Part shown: positions 44,514 to 55,323 of the stretch, piece after piece
How positions within the stretch are numbered: position 1 is the stretch's first letter
Layout: each line of letters opens with the position of its first letter
From: Parvularia atlantis
Lineage: Eukaryota > Opisthokonta > Rotosphaerida
Assembly (NCBI GenBank): GCA_943704415.1
Contig: CALSCO010001760.1
Coordinates: forward strand, 1 to 64,000
Reading direction: 5' to 3'
DNA length: 64,000 nt
The notes under the pieces: model-generated
Database searches by the model: none
What the model was told of the DNA's origin: nothing
Seen by the model: only the letters and a program-made list of their open reading frames with translations
Program-made: the position numbers and the translations under genes

Positions 44514-46497
44514 ATGGATGACCGCGCGCCCATCATCGTCGGCGTCGCGCAGACGACGCGCCGCAGCGCGCGCGACGCGGCGCCGGTCGACCCGCTTACG
44601 ATGCTGCGCGAGACGGCGGCGCAGGCGCTGGAGGACGCCGCGGGTGTCGCAGATGGCGCGGCCGCGACCCGCCTGCGCCGCGCTGTCGATGCGCTCACGG
44701 TCGTGTCGAGTGAGGCGTGGACGTACGTCGACGGCAACACGCAGATGCCCGTGCACCTCGCGCGCGCGCTCGGCATCGCCCCGGCGCGCTACGAGTACAC
44801 GCGCGTCGGCGGCGACTCGCCCCAGCTAGCCGTGAACCGCGCCTGCGCCGCGCTCGAGGCCGGCGAGGCCCGCGCGGTCGTCATTGGCGGCGTCGAGGCC
44901 GTCGCGTCGGTCGCACGCGTGCTCGCGATGGGGAGCGACCCGGCCGCGTGGCCGCGCGACTGGCCGGCGCTCGGCACGCGCCCGCCCGTGCCGCCCGCCA
45001 CGTCGCTGGTCAGCAAGTGCGTCGCATCCCCGTCGTGGCTGGCTGGCTGTGTGCTCATCTGGCGCGCTCGCAGGTACGGCATCGGCATCCCCGCGCGCAT
45101 CTACCCCATGATCGAGACAGCCGTGCGCCACGAGAGCGGCCGCATGCCGCAGGAGCACGCGCTGCACATGGGCCGTCTCTTCAGCCGCTACGCCAAGGTC
45201 GCAAGCGAGAACCCGCACGCGTGGTTCCGCACCGCGCACACGCCCGAGGCCCTCGCCACGCCGTCCGACGCCAACCGCATGGTCGTGTACCCCTACACTA
45301 AGAACCTGATGGCGTTCCCGAACGTCGACCAGGCCGCGTGCGTCGTGCTCACGACCGTTGCGCACGCTCGGACGATCGGTGCGAACGGCCACGGTCGTGC
45401 TCGGCGACGTCTGCCAAGCTGACGACGACGCGGTACGCCTGCAGGCATCCCCCCGAGCAAGTGGGTGTACCCGATGGGCGGCGCCAACTTCATCGACGTT
45501 GAGGAGGTGACCGAACGCGTGCGGCTGAGCGAGTCGCCAGGCGTGCGCCAGTGCGTGTGCACGGCGGCCTCGCCGCCGCTGCCTGCGCCCTCATGCAACC
45601 GCGCACGCAGCGCCGCGCGCCTCGCCCTCGACCAGGCGGGCGTCGGCCTGGACGACATCAAGCTGTTTGACATCTACTCATGCTTCCCGTCGGCCGTGCA
45701 GATCGGCCTGCGCGAGATCGGTCTGAGCGAGGACGACCCGCGTCCGCTCACCGTGACCGGCGGCCTGCCGTACTTTGGTGCGCCCGAGCGCGTGCGCAGA
45801 CGAGACGGCCACTGCTTACCGCGCTGCCCAGGCGGCCCCGGCAACAACTACAGCATGCACGCGATCGCCTCCATGGTCGAGCTGCTGCGCCAGCCGCAGC
45901 ATGCCGGCGCCATGGGCCTCGTCTGGGCCAACGGCATGTACGTGACCAAGCACGCCGTGGGCGTGTACGGGCACCGGCCCGCGCGGCTCGCCTGGGCACA
46001 CCAGGCCGCGCGCCTGCCCGCCATTCAGCAGCTGATCTCGGTGCGCACGGTGCGGCGGCGCGGGCAGCCGACGCTCACGCGCGGCCGGCAGACGTCCAAG
46101 CTGCCGCCGTGCGTGCCCAGGCTCGAGGGCACGGCGCGTATCGAGGCGTACATGGTGCGTGCGAGGCCGTCTGCATGCAGCGACGCTCACCCAGCGCGCC
46201 CAGGTGCTGCACGACAAGAAGAAGGGCAACGCACCGGCGTGGGGCGTGGCGCTCGTGCGCGAGGTCGTGTCGGACGCCGTGCGCCCGGCTGCGCGGTCGC
46301 TCGCGCGCATTGACCGTGCGCGCTGTGCTTGTGCGGCGGGCCGGGGGCACTGAGACGTTGTGCGCGCCGCGCTCACAGCCGATCAGCTCGCCCAGATTGA
46401 GGCCGTGGACGCCGTCGGGCGCCTGGTGACCGTCCGCCACGACCGCAAGTCGGGGCACAACTACCTGCGCGTGCACCTCGAGGGCGCCAAGCTGTGA
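44514..46497 (+). CDS. Thiolase-like protein (SCP-x/TLP1 type) without the usual nucleophilic Cys
   Basis: A thiolase-fold protein of the acetyl-CoA acetyltransferase-like group known in mycobacteria and protists. It opens APIIVGVAQTTRRSARDAAP. At the site of the catalytic Cys of true thiolases the sequence is VGGDSPQLAVNRACAALEAG, with no Cys at the usual loop. Other exons give PMIETAVRHESGRMPQEHAL, PSDANRMVVYPYTKNLMAFP, IKLFDIYSCFPSAVQIGLRE and GGPGNNYSMHAIASMVELLR. A C-terminal extension (QLAQIEAVDAVGRLVTVRHD, then YLRVHLEGAKL) may form the extra small domain described for type 1 thiolase-like proteins. About eight introns. It probably binds a CoA ester, but the reaction is unknown. The start may instead be the in-frame Met at 44490. 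Confidence 0.75.
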
Positions 46498-46536
46498 TGC
46501 TGTGTTTTCTCGAGCTTACACAAGATAGGCGGGCCG

Positions 46537-48656
46537 TCACGCGGCAAGCTTGCGCCGCCGGAACGAGATCATGGGCTCCTTTGGCAGGACGACCATGGAC
46601 GTGTAGTCGGTCTCGGGGAACCCCTTGTCGGTCAGCTTGAACTCGTACAGGCGCAGGAACGTGGCTATGATCGCCTTGACCTGCAGGTACGCAAACTGCT
46701 CGCCGATGCAGCGGTGCCGGCCCGCGCCGAACGGGAAGTAGCTGTGCTTGCCGCCCTTGGCGTCCTCCTCGCGCGGCGGCAGGAAGCGGTCGGGGTCAAA
46801 CTCGTCCGCGTTGGCGAAGACTGCCGGGGGCAGGCGTGAGCGCGCGCGGCGGCGGCATTGGCAGCGGCGCGGGGGTCGCCACGCACTGTGCGGCAGGCGC
46901 TGCGTCGCAAACGGCGACACGCAGATGTAGTGCCCGGCCGGGATGGTCATGCCGTTGTACTCGACGTCGGTCATGACCTTGCGCATGAGCGTGAGCAGCG
47001 GCGGCCGGATGCGCAGCGTCTCCTTGAGACAGCGGTCCATGATCGGCAGGGCATCGATCGTGTCGTAGTCCAGCGGGTGCAGCTGGCCGCCCTGCACCGT
47101 GCGCTGCTCCTCCAGCAGCAGCGTCCTGCGCCGAGCGCCGTCAGGCCGGCGACGGCGTCACGGGCGCGACGCACTGCCACTCGGGGTGCTTGGCCAGGTA
47201 CGACACGAACCACGCGAGCGTCGTCGACGACGTGTGCTGGCCGGCCATGAGCAGGGCGATGAGCATGTGCGCCACCTGGTGGTCCTTGAGCTGCGCGCGC
47301 CACGCTCCGTCAGAGAGCGCTCACACACAGAGCGGCACGCATCGCAGCCGCACGCACGCGCTCGCCGTTCTTGTACTCCTGGCGCATGAGGTTGTCCAAC
47401 ATATCGTTGTACTGCTGCGGGCACGCGAGTTTGGCTGCTGCACGCCAACGAGCCGCGCGCACGCGCACACACACCAGCAGCTCGCCGCGCTCGCGCCGCT
47501 CCTGGATCACGCGGATGAACAGGTTGCGCATCTTGGTCTGGGCGATGTCGCGGCGGTAGTTGGCCGGGAAGGGCACGTTCGGGAAGAGAAAATTGATCGG
47601 CTTGAATCCCTGGTCGAGGTCGTGGTACAGCTTGGCGACTGCACACGCAGCGCGTAAGGCGCTGCACCGCGAGCGAGACGTGTCTACACACGCGCACCCT
47701 CGACGTCGAGCACCTTGCGGATCTCGGCGCCCATGAGGCAGCTCGACGCGGTCATGATCGTGAGCTCGGCAAACGCCGTGAGCGCGTTGGCCTCGCCGGC
47801 CTCGGGCCACTTGCTGTGCGCGCGTGCACCGACATCATCGTCGTCGTCGTCGTCAGCAACAGCAGCAGCAAAGGGGGCCCGTGCGCGCGCGCGCGCCTGA
47901 AGAAGTCCTCGACCTCGGCCTGGATCATCGGCACGTACTCGACAAAGACCTCGCGCGTCAGGCCGGCCTTGACCATGCTGCGGTGCGCGGGTGCCGTGCT
48001 CAGTGTGCTGATACGCGCGCGCACGATCGCCCGCTGCACACACCGCTTCTGCTCGACCAGGACGTGGTTCGGCACGTCGTACACAACGTCCTGCGCGTGC
48101 GAGCGTGCTCAGCACAGCCTCGCGGCGGCCTTGCGACGAGGCGCACCTTGCCGAAGACGGGCACGGTCAGCGGTGCGTAGGCGGCCTCGGCCGAGACGTT
48201 CTCGTGGCGCGCGTTGATGAAGAAGTCGGCGGCGTCGGGCGAGAGGAAGCTGGCGCGGCGCGGGGCGCGCGTCTCAGTGCCGACAATGACGCCAAAAGGC
48301 GGACGAGCGGGGCACTAGGTCATGGTGCGGCCGACGATCTTGACCGAGAACACGTCGCCGTACTTGCGGTAGGCGCTGAGCAGGAAGCGGCACGGCTCGA
48401 CGCCAAACTCGATCGCGGAGCCGATGACGGGCAGGTAGTAGGGCACGTGCGGCGGCAGGTTGCGGTGCTTCTTGCCGCTCTGTCGCGCGGCCGCCCGTCG
48501 GCCGCCGCTCTGCTTCACAGCACTGCCACGCACCGGCACGAGCAGCAGCACGGCCGCGACGAGCACGGCCACGAGCGACGCCGCGAGCACGCCCGGCGAC
48601 AGCGTGAGGCCGAGCAGCGCGGGCATCGGATGATGAGCGAAGCGTGACAGCAACAC
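46537..48656 (-). CDS. CYP51: Sterol 14-alpha-demethylase (cytochrome P450 CYP51)
   Basis: An ER P450 that removes the 14-alpha methyl group of lanosterol or obtusifoliol; the target of azole drugs. The N-terminus has a membrane anchor ([20 protein letters not shown]) and a Pro-rich hinge leading to [20 protein letters not shown]. The B-C region includes [13 protein letters not shown]. The I-helix carries the CYP51 signature [13 protein letters not shown]. The K-helix ExxR is in [12 protein letters not shown], and the haem loop reads [19 protein letters not shown] with the haem-binding Cys. It ends [18 protein letters not shown]. About nine introns. The start may be at 48656 or at a Met ten codons later. 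It is divergent from squalene synthase, 122 bases apart. Confidence 0.94.
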
Positions 48657-48778
48657 GCCACATGCGCCGCGCGCGCTGATTGGCCGCCGCGCCTCACCCG
48701 ACGCGTCACCCTACCCACGCAGCGCGTCACACTTCTCGTCGCATTCGTCGCCTGCTCGCTGCGCCGCGCCCCGCCCTC
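48657..48778. promoter_or_regulatory. Shared CYP51/squalene synthase promoter with CCAAT box and SRE-like sites
   Basis: The 122 bases between two sterol pathway start codons. GATTGG at 48678-48683 is an inverted CCAAT box (NF-Y type). TCACCCGAC at 48694-48702 and GTCACCCTAC at 48705-48714 each resemble the SREBP element ATCACCCCAC (eight of ten bases for the second). GTCACACTTC occurs at 48726-48735. The pairing of CCAAT box and SRE is the known layout of sterol-responsive promoters in animals. Whether it works here is inference. Confidence 0.5.
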
Positions 48779-50258
48779 ATGTCCAAGTACGTCGAGCTGC
48801 TCACGCACCCGGACGAGGCGCTCGCGATGCTGCGCTTCAAGCTGAGCGGCGCCGACAAGCCGCCGGCGGATCTGGCGGTGCGCGCGCGTTTTCAGTGGGC
48901 GCGCGTCACGCTACTGAACGAGGGGGGCATGCGGCGCAGGACGCGGCGCCCAACCTTCGCCGGTGCTACGAGCTGCTCAACGCGACCAGCCGCAGCTTCG
49001 CCATGGTCATCCAGAAGCTCGACCGGGAGCTGCGCGTGCCCGTGTGCCTGTTCTACCTTGTGCTGCGCGCGCTCGACACGATCGAGGACGACATGACCCT
49101 GCCCGTCGCCCGCAAGGTGCCCGAGCTGCTCGCCTTTCACGAGCGCCTGCACCAGCGCGGCTGGACCTTCACCGAGAGCGGCCCGGACGAGAAGGACCGC
49201 CAGCTCCTGGTCGAGTTTGACAAGGTCATCGCCGAGTTCCTCGCCCTCAAGCCGGCCTACCAGGACGCGATCGCCGACATCACGCGCCGGATGGGCGCGG
49301 GCATGGCTGAGTTCATCGAGAAGCGCTCGGTCGAGACCAAGGACGAGTGGGACAGGTACTGCCACTACGTCGCCGGCCTCGTCGGCATCGGCCTTTCGCG
49401 CCTCTTTGCGCGCTCGCACCTGGAGGATCCCGCGGTCGAGGCGCGCGAGGACCTGGCCAACAGCATGGGCCTGTTTCTACAGAAGACCAACATCATCCGC
49501 GACTACCTCGAGGACATCAACGACGGGCGCATTTTCTGGCCGCGGCAGGTCTGGCAGCGCTACGCCAGCGCCCTCGCCGACTTCAAGAAGCCCGCGCACC
49601 GCGTCCAGGCCCTCGCCTGCCTCAACGACCTCATCACCGACGCCCTGCGCCACGTGCCCGACGTCTTCGCCTACCTCGCCAGCATCAGGAACCAGACCGT
49701 CTTCAACTTTTGCGCGATCCCGCAGGTCATGGCCATCGCCACCCTCGCGCGCTGCTACAACCACCACGGCGTCTTCACCGGCGTCGTCAAGATCCGCCGC
49801 GGCGAGTCGATCAAGCTCATTCTCGAGGCCCAGAGCATGCCGGCCACCGTCGCCGTGTTTGAGCGCGAGCTGGCCGTGATTGAGGCCAAGTTTGCGCACG
49901 TGCAGACGCCCACGCACGACACGGCCACGGTCATCCAGCAGGTGCGATGCAACACGCACAGCCCCGTCGCAGTGCTCACTCGGCGACGCCACCGCGCGCA
50001 CAGATCCGCGCCAAGGCCGGCATCCCGCAGCGCACGCCCTCGCGCGCCCTGGCCGCACAGCCGCGCCGCGTGCTCGACAGCGTCGTCCCGCTCGCCTTTG
50101 CCGCCTCGGCCGCCTACTTCCTCGGCATGATCTTCTTCCAGGGCCACGCGCACGGGCGGCTGCCGGGCGAGCTGCCCCTGCGCCTGCCGGCCCTGCCGGC
50201 GCTCGTGGCCCTGCCCGCCCTGCCCTCGCTCGCAGACATCAAGCTGTCGCGCTCTTGA
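48779..50258 (+). CDS. ERG9: Squalene synthase (farnesyl-diphosphate farnesyltransferase)
   Basis: Joins two farnesyl diphosphates to squalene on the ER, the first committed step of sterol synthesis. Exon 1 is MSKYVELLTHPDEALAMLRF to PPADLA. A 70-base intron leads to DAAPNLRRCYELLNATSRSF. The first Asp-rich motif is DTIEDD (in LVLRALDTIEDDMTLPVARK) and the second is DYLEDINDGRIFWP. Also present are YCHYVAGLVGIGLSRLF, FLQKTNIIRDYLED and FNFCAIPQVMAIATLARCYN. A final exon encodes the C-terminal membrane anchor (VVPLAFAASAAYFLGMIFF) and a Pro/Leu-rich tail. Only two introns, with most of the enzyme in one 1.0-kb exon. All catalytic motifs are intact. Confidence 0.96.
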
Positions 50259-50298
50259 ATGCTGTACACACCACCACAAGCTAAACGAAACCGTAATC

Positions 50299-52443
50299 TC
50301 ACAGGGCGCCGGCCGCGCTGACCGTACTGCTGGCGCTGCTGCTGGCCGCGCCGGCCGCGCCGCGGCTGAGCGTGCGCTGGTGGCGGCCGTGGCCGTGGTG
50401 CCGCGACTTGACAAACTCCTGCGCCGCGACGTGAGACAAGCCAGCGCTGCCGTCGCCGGCGCACCAGCGAGTACTCCTCGTGCCCGCACGCCGTCTTGTG
50501 CCGCTCAAACATCAACGCGATGGCCTCGTAAAACTTGCGGTGCACCGCGTCGACCTGGGTGCGCGCGTGAGCCCCTGTCGTGCACATCGGCGCCGCGCCG
50601 CACCTGCTCGGGCGTCGGGTTGGCCTCCTTCGGCACGGGGATGGGGTCACCCACGACGACCGTCACGGGCACCTTGCGCGGAAACTGGAGAAAGTTGCCG
50701 ACGCCGACAAAGTACGGGAACGGCGTGCCGACAAACTTGAGCAGCAGCTCCGAGAGGATCGGGATGTTGATGTAGTCCTGCGCACAGCGGCCACCGTCAC
50801 CCCCCGGGGTGCGCGCGGAGCAAGAGGGCCACGCACAAAGTAGAGCGTCTCGCCGAACGAGAACATGGGCACAAGCGGCTTGCCGGCCTCGATCGCCACG
50901 CGCACAAAGCCCTTGTGCCCGGTAATCAGGCGGATCTTCTTCTCGCGCGACGACGACACGCAGAGCTCCGACACGCCGCCGGGGATCATCAGCACCGACT
51001 TGCCGTCGCGCAGCGTCGCCAGGAACGTCGGCTTGGTGACCTGGCGCGTGCCCGCCCACTGCGCCGGGTCGCGCAGCAGCTGTGCATCCGCGTCAGGGCT
51101 CCGCACATGACGCAGACACGAGCGCAGACACGAGCGCACCGGTGTCATGTTGAGGATCGACGCGCCCAGCATGAACACGTCAAACGAGCCAAAGGCCTTA
51201 ACAAAGTCCGGGTGCATCGGCAGCCACGCGCCAGTGAGCGGCATAATGCCTGATGCGACAGGCTCAGCAGGCAGGCAGGCAGCAGGCGCATGTGCGCCGC
51301 GCACCGTGCGGCGCCAGCGCAAAGATGTAGTTCTCGGCGCGGTCGAGCTTGGCCAGGTCCGTGTCGACGATGACCTGCCCGTTGAAGTAGCGCCGGATGT
51401 CGTGCAGAAAGAACGAGCTGCGGAAGCCCTCCCACCGGCGCTTGCCCGTGTCCTCCGGGTGGCCCTCGTACGTGGTCGCGTACAGACTCCTGCGAGCAAG
51501 CCCGTGAGCGCTCCGCGTGCGCGGCCGGGCGGCGACGGAGCGCACCAGAAGATGGTTGCGACCGGCAGGGCCACGCGGAGCGGCAGGGCGACAAAAGGCA
51601 GGACGATCGTGGCCGCAAGCGCAAACTGCATGTTGCAGAAGACGGCAATGACGACCGTCTGGCGCACGGCCACGAGGCCCTCGATCGCGGCCTCGCGCAG
51701 GCGCGACGTCTCGAGCACAAAGGCCTCGCGCAGGGACGCCTTGCCGTCGTACACTTGCAGCGACGCGATCATGAGCACCTCGGACGCGATGCACGCCACG
51801 CCGGCCATCGTCCACAGGCCCAGAACCGAGTGTTCGACGCCGAGCCCCATCAGCGCGAACCAAGTCGCCGTGGCAATGATCGCGCCGGCGAAGAAGAGCC
51901 ACGACTGGCGCGCGCGTGAGCGACGGCCGACGCCAGCACGGCCTGCACGCACAAAGAACTGCAGCGCGATGAACGTGATGCCGCCGCGCAGCGGCTGGAA
52001 AAAGTGCCAGTGCGACGGGTAGAGCTGCTTGCCTGCGCACGCGTCAGCCGCCGGGTTGGTTGCAGCGGCCGCGCGCGCGCGCACCCGTCAGGCCGTGCGT
52101 GAGTGGGATGGCCACGAGCGTGAGCACGGTCGCGACGACGGCCATCGTCGTCGTCGGCTGGCCGACGTGCAGCGCCTGGACCATGTCCATCGCGAAGCTG
52201 AGCACGGCCGAGGCGACTGCGCGCGCCCCGCGTCAGCCGCCAGCGCGCGCGCTTCCCGGCCGCGGGCGCACCGGCCGGCACGACGCAGAGCGCGTAGATG
52301 AGCGGGAGGTGGCGGGACGCCGACGCGGCCGACGACGACAGCGCGCGCACGACGCGCCCGGGCTTGGACGGCTTGGCGCGCTGCCGGCCCTCGTGGACGG
52401 CGCCGCGGAGCATGCGCAGCGACGCGCCAATGTCGTTGAGCAT
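50299..52443 (-). CDS. DGAT2-family acyltransferase with N-terminal multi-pass region
   Basis: Members of this family put an acyl chain on diacylglycerol, monoacylglycerol or wax alcohols at the ER and lipid droplets. The family blocks are present: YIFALAPHG (normally HPHG), LTGAWLPMHPDFVKAFGSFD, SVLMIPGGVSELCVSSS and the signature GFVRVAIEAGKPLVPMFSFG followed by E. Then come LKFVGTPFPYFVGVGNFLQF, KVPVTVVVGDPIPVPKEANP and VHRKFYEAIALMFERHK. The N-terminal half has several hydrophobic spans (HVGQPTTTMAVVATVLTLVA, SWLFFAGAIIATATWFAL, TVVIAVFCNMQFALAATIVL), more than in typical DGAT2. About eight introns. The tail is Ser/Ala-rich. The start is uncertain: Met at 52443 is the conservative choice; a Met at 52605 would require a GA-rich segment to be coding or an intron. 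Confidence 0.78.
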
Positions 52444-52632
52444 CCTCTGCGCGGAATCAGCTGCCTTTGCTGTGTCAGCAGCATACGGGAGCAAGGGGGG
52501 CGCGCCACACGAGAGAGAGAGAGAGAGAGAGAGCGCCAACTGCACAGCACATGCTTTCGCCCGATCGGGAACCCCCCGTGCCAAGACCATGGCAACATTT
52601 GACACAAGGCTCTGTCAACACAACGACGCTTC
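52444..52632. other. Intergenic region with (GA)n repeat
   Basis: About 190 bases between the PC-esterase-like stop and the acyltransferase start, both on the minus strand. A (GA)n run of about 11 units lies near 52511-52532. The region should hold the acyltransferase promoter, or a 5' exon if translation starts at 52605. Confidence 0.45.
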
Positions 52633-54217
52633 TCACGTCTGCGCCTCGCACAGGAAGCGCAGGAGCATGGCAAGGCGCGTGTAGAACATCTGCTGGCAGT
52701 AGTGGATGGAATCGACTGGTCGCGTGCCCCACGGCGCGCCGACCGAAGGCGCCGACACATCGAGCAGCGCGATGCGCTTGTACTTGCGCGAGGCGAAGAG
52801 GTCCCGCACCACCAGGTTGATCGCCGCCACGCGCGTGGACGTCAACCGGACCTTGTCGAGGATGCTCGGCTTGTGCATGACGTGTAGCGCCGCCGCCGTC
52901 GCAAACACCGCGCGCGGGAAGGTCGAGCGGGCCTCGATCTGGTCTAGCAACGACTGCAGCTGCGTTGCGCGCGCACGCGCCGCGTCAGCGCACGGTGGAC
53001 ACGAGCACAGCCAGGCCCACCTGCACCCGGAAGCGCGGCAGCGTCGACTGGTCCTTCAGGTTCCACAGCCCCGACGAGAGCACAAGCACGGGCGTCGCGC
53101 GCAAATCAATCAGGCTTTCCCAGGGCCGCATGGTCACGTTCAGGTACAGCTGCAGGTCGGCCTCGCTCTGCAGCTGGTAGACACGATGAAAGTGCACGGC
53201 CGGCAGCGTCTCCGGCAGCGGGCGCGACGAGCACGCGTCGTTCCCTTGCAAGCGCGTAAAGTTTGTCAGTGTGGTCAGCTGCCCAGTCACCGAGTCGCCG
53301 ACGTTGTAGAGCTCGAAGCGCTGGCGACACTGGGGCCACGGGCGATCCACAGGACCGAGCAGCTTCGAGCTGAGCGGCTCGGCCCACACCCACGACTGGT
53401 CGGGGAACTGAACGCTGCTCAAGGGTGGATGGGAGAGCAGACCAAACGGTCGACCGTCGCACTTGCTAAAAGTCTTGCTCGGAATGCACTTGAGTGCCAG
53501 CGGGAAACGCGGCCCTGGGTGCCACCAGCCCCACGGCAGCTCCAGGTCTGCCGCGGGCGACGGCGGCGCGACCGCTGGCAGGACCAGAAGCACGGGATTG
53601 TCACGCCCGTGCGCAATCTCGTCGCGGAGCGTGGGCTGGTTTGGGCCGGGCTGGAGCGAGACCGTCGCGTTGTCGTACTCGAGCACAAAGATCATGTGAT
53701 GCGCCGCGTCCGCTGCTGCCATGTCGCCAGGGCCACCACCGCGAGTGCTCGTCGCAGCAGCAGCTTGAGGCGCCCGCCGCACGCCGAGCACGCACGGCCG
53801 CCCCTGTGCCGCGTCCCACCAAACCGGCATTGCCGCAAACACGTCCGGCCCGGCCAGGTACGCCCGCACGACGCTCTCGCTCGTCAGCACGGTCGGCGCG
53901 CTGCTGTTCCTGTGCCACCGCTCACCACGCTCAACGCAGAGCACGGCGGGCGGCCACGCTTGCCGCTCCTGCAGCACGCGCCACGCGCATCCGCCGTCCG
54001 CATTGCACGCGACGTCCCAGCGCTGCAGGGCCGCCGTGCCATTGTGTAAGTCCGAATCCGTGTCGTTGTTGGTCACGGCCATCGCCGTGTCGAGCAGGAC
54101 CGTGACATCCAGGACGTGTTCGCGCATCCGCATCAGCCCGCCCGCCAGCAGCAGCACCAGCACGAGCAGCGCGCCGCCGGCCGCCGCCCACGTGCGCATC
54201 GGCCAGGAGGATGCCAT
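52633..54217 (-). CDS. Type II membrane protein, SGNH/PC-esterase-like (GDS and DxxH motifs)
   Basis: A Golgi-type protein: short cytoplasmic N-terminus, one anchor (AAAGGALLVLVLLLAGGL), then a long lumenal region with NxS/T glycosylation sites (NDTD, NGTA, NSSA, NATV, NFTR, NVTM). Near residue 275 the sequence is FELYNVGDSVTGQLTTL, like the block I GDS of PC-esterases. The last exon has KRIALLDVSAPSVG and PVDSIHYCQQMFYTRLAMLL, in which D-x-x-H fits the family's catalytic Asp-His. These features recall the CAS1/TBL/NXPE group that acylates or deacylates glycans. VLVLSSGLWNL, near block III, also fits. Eight or so cysteines suggest disulfides. One intron near 52985 separates the catalytic C-terminus. 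Family assignment is by motif only. Confidence 0.58.
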
Positions 54218-54262
54218 GCCACGGTCTTACCGATTCAAGTTCAACTCCATTACTACGTATCA

Positions 54263-55206
54263 ATGGGTTCGATGACGCTCTTGTGTGACAGCGACGCCGA
54301 GCTCACGGTCGAGGCCGTCGACGCCGACGAGGCCGCGGTGCTGCACGCCGAGGTGTTTGGCCGCGGCGTGTACGACGCGCTGATCGATGGCGTGGACGCG
54401 GATGCGCGCGACGACGACCCGGACGCACCGCCGCGCCTCGTCGTCGACGTCGGCGCCAACATCGGCCTGTTTGCCCTGCGCTGCGCGACGCGGCTGCGCG
54501 AGCGCCGTGTGCGCGCCGCGGTCCTGGCGGTGCGACGGGCCGCAGTGGGTGCCGTAGATGCGCAGCTGACGGGCCCGCGGACGCGCAGATCGAGCCCGTG
54601 CCGGCCAACGCTGCCGCGCTGCGGCGCAACGTCGACGCCAACGGCTTCGCGCTGCCACGCGCCGACGGGCCGCACATCGTGCCGCTGCAGTGCGCCCTGG
54701 GCGAGCTCGGCGCGCCGCCGACCGCGCGCTTCACGGTCTTCGCGCGCCTGCCCGGCGAGTCAACGCGGCACCCACAGCACAAGCGCGCGCAGCACCGGCT
54801 CGTATACGGCGCCGCCGCCGCCGCGCGCTTCGACAGCACAGAGATCGAGTGCCCCGTTCGCGCTCTCAGCGCCCTGCTCGCGCGCATGCCCGGCGTGGGC
54901 GATGTGCACGCGCTCAAGATCGACTGCGAGGGCGACGAGCTGGCCGTGCTGCGCGGCGTCAGCCCCGACGACTGGCCGCGCGTGCGCCAGGTCTTGGTCG
55001 AGGTCGAGGACTACCCGCAGCCGACGCTCGACGCCGTCATGCACCTGCTGCGACACACGGCTGGCTTCGACGACGTGCGCGTGCAGCACCAGGCGACCGA
55101 AACGCTGTCCGAGGCCGCGCGCGCCGGTGACGACGACCTCGTCGTGTGCGTGCCCGCCGCCCTGCGTCTCTTCCACGTGTGGGCACGACGTCGTACAGAC
55201 AGCTGA
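54263..55206 (+). CDS. FkbM-family methyltransferase
   Basis: A SAM-dependent O-methyltransferase-like protein. SAM motif I is LVVDVGANIGLFALR. The FkbM core continues with VPANAAALRRNVDANGFALP, the stretch around IVPLQCALGELG and the signature DVHALKIDCEGDELAVLRGV. After that come VRQVLVEVEDYPQP and LVVCVPAALRLFHV. Start MGSMTLLCDSDAELTVEAVD at 54263 lies only 45 bases from the divergent PC-esterase-like start. One short intron (about 54510-54585) is needed to join the frames. Length is about 290 residues. There is no signal peptide, so it is probably cytosolic. The acceptor is unknown; FkbM enzymes methylate sugars, lipids or small molecules, often in bacteria. Confidence 0.82.
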
Positions 55207-55323
55207 CAGAGGGTGAGTCAGGGGGTGGACAGGTCTTGGGCGGGGAGCAGATGCCGGGGAAGGCGGCAATGACTGGGGGGAGGGGGGCGGAGACAGAGGC
55301 GCGCGACGCGGCAGTCGGCGCCG

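Noticed and set aside
54116-54300. GGTTCGATG near 54267 as a tRNA T-loop
   Set aside because: No anticodon arm or acceptor stem can be formed around it, and it lies in the start of the FkbM coding sequence.
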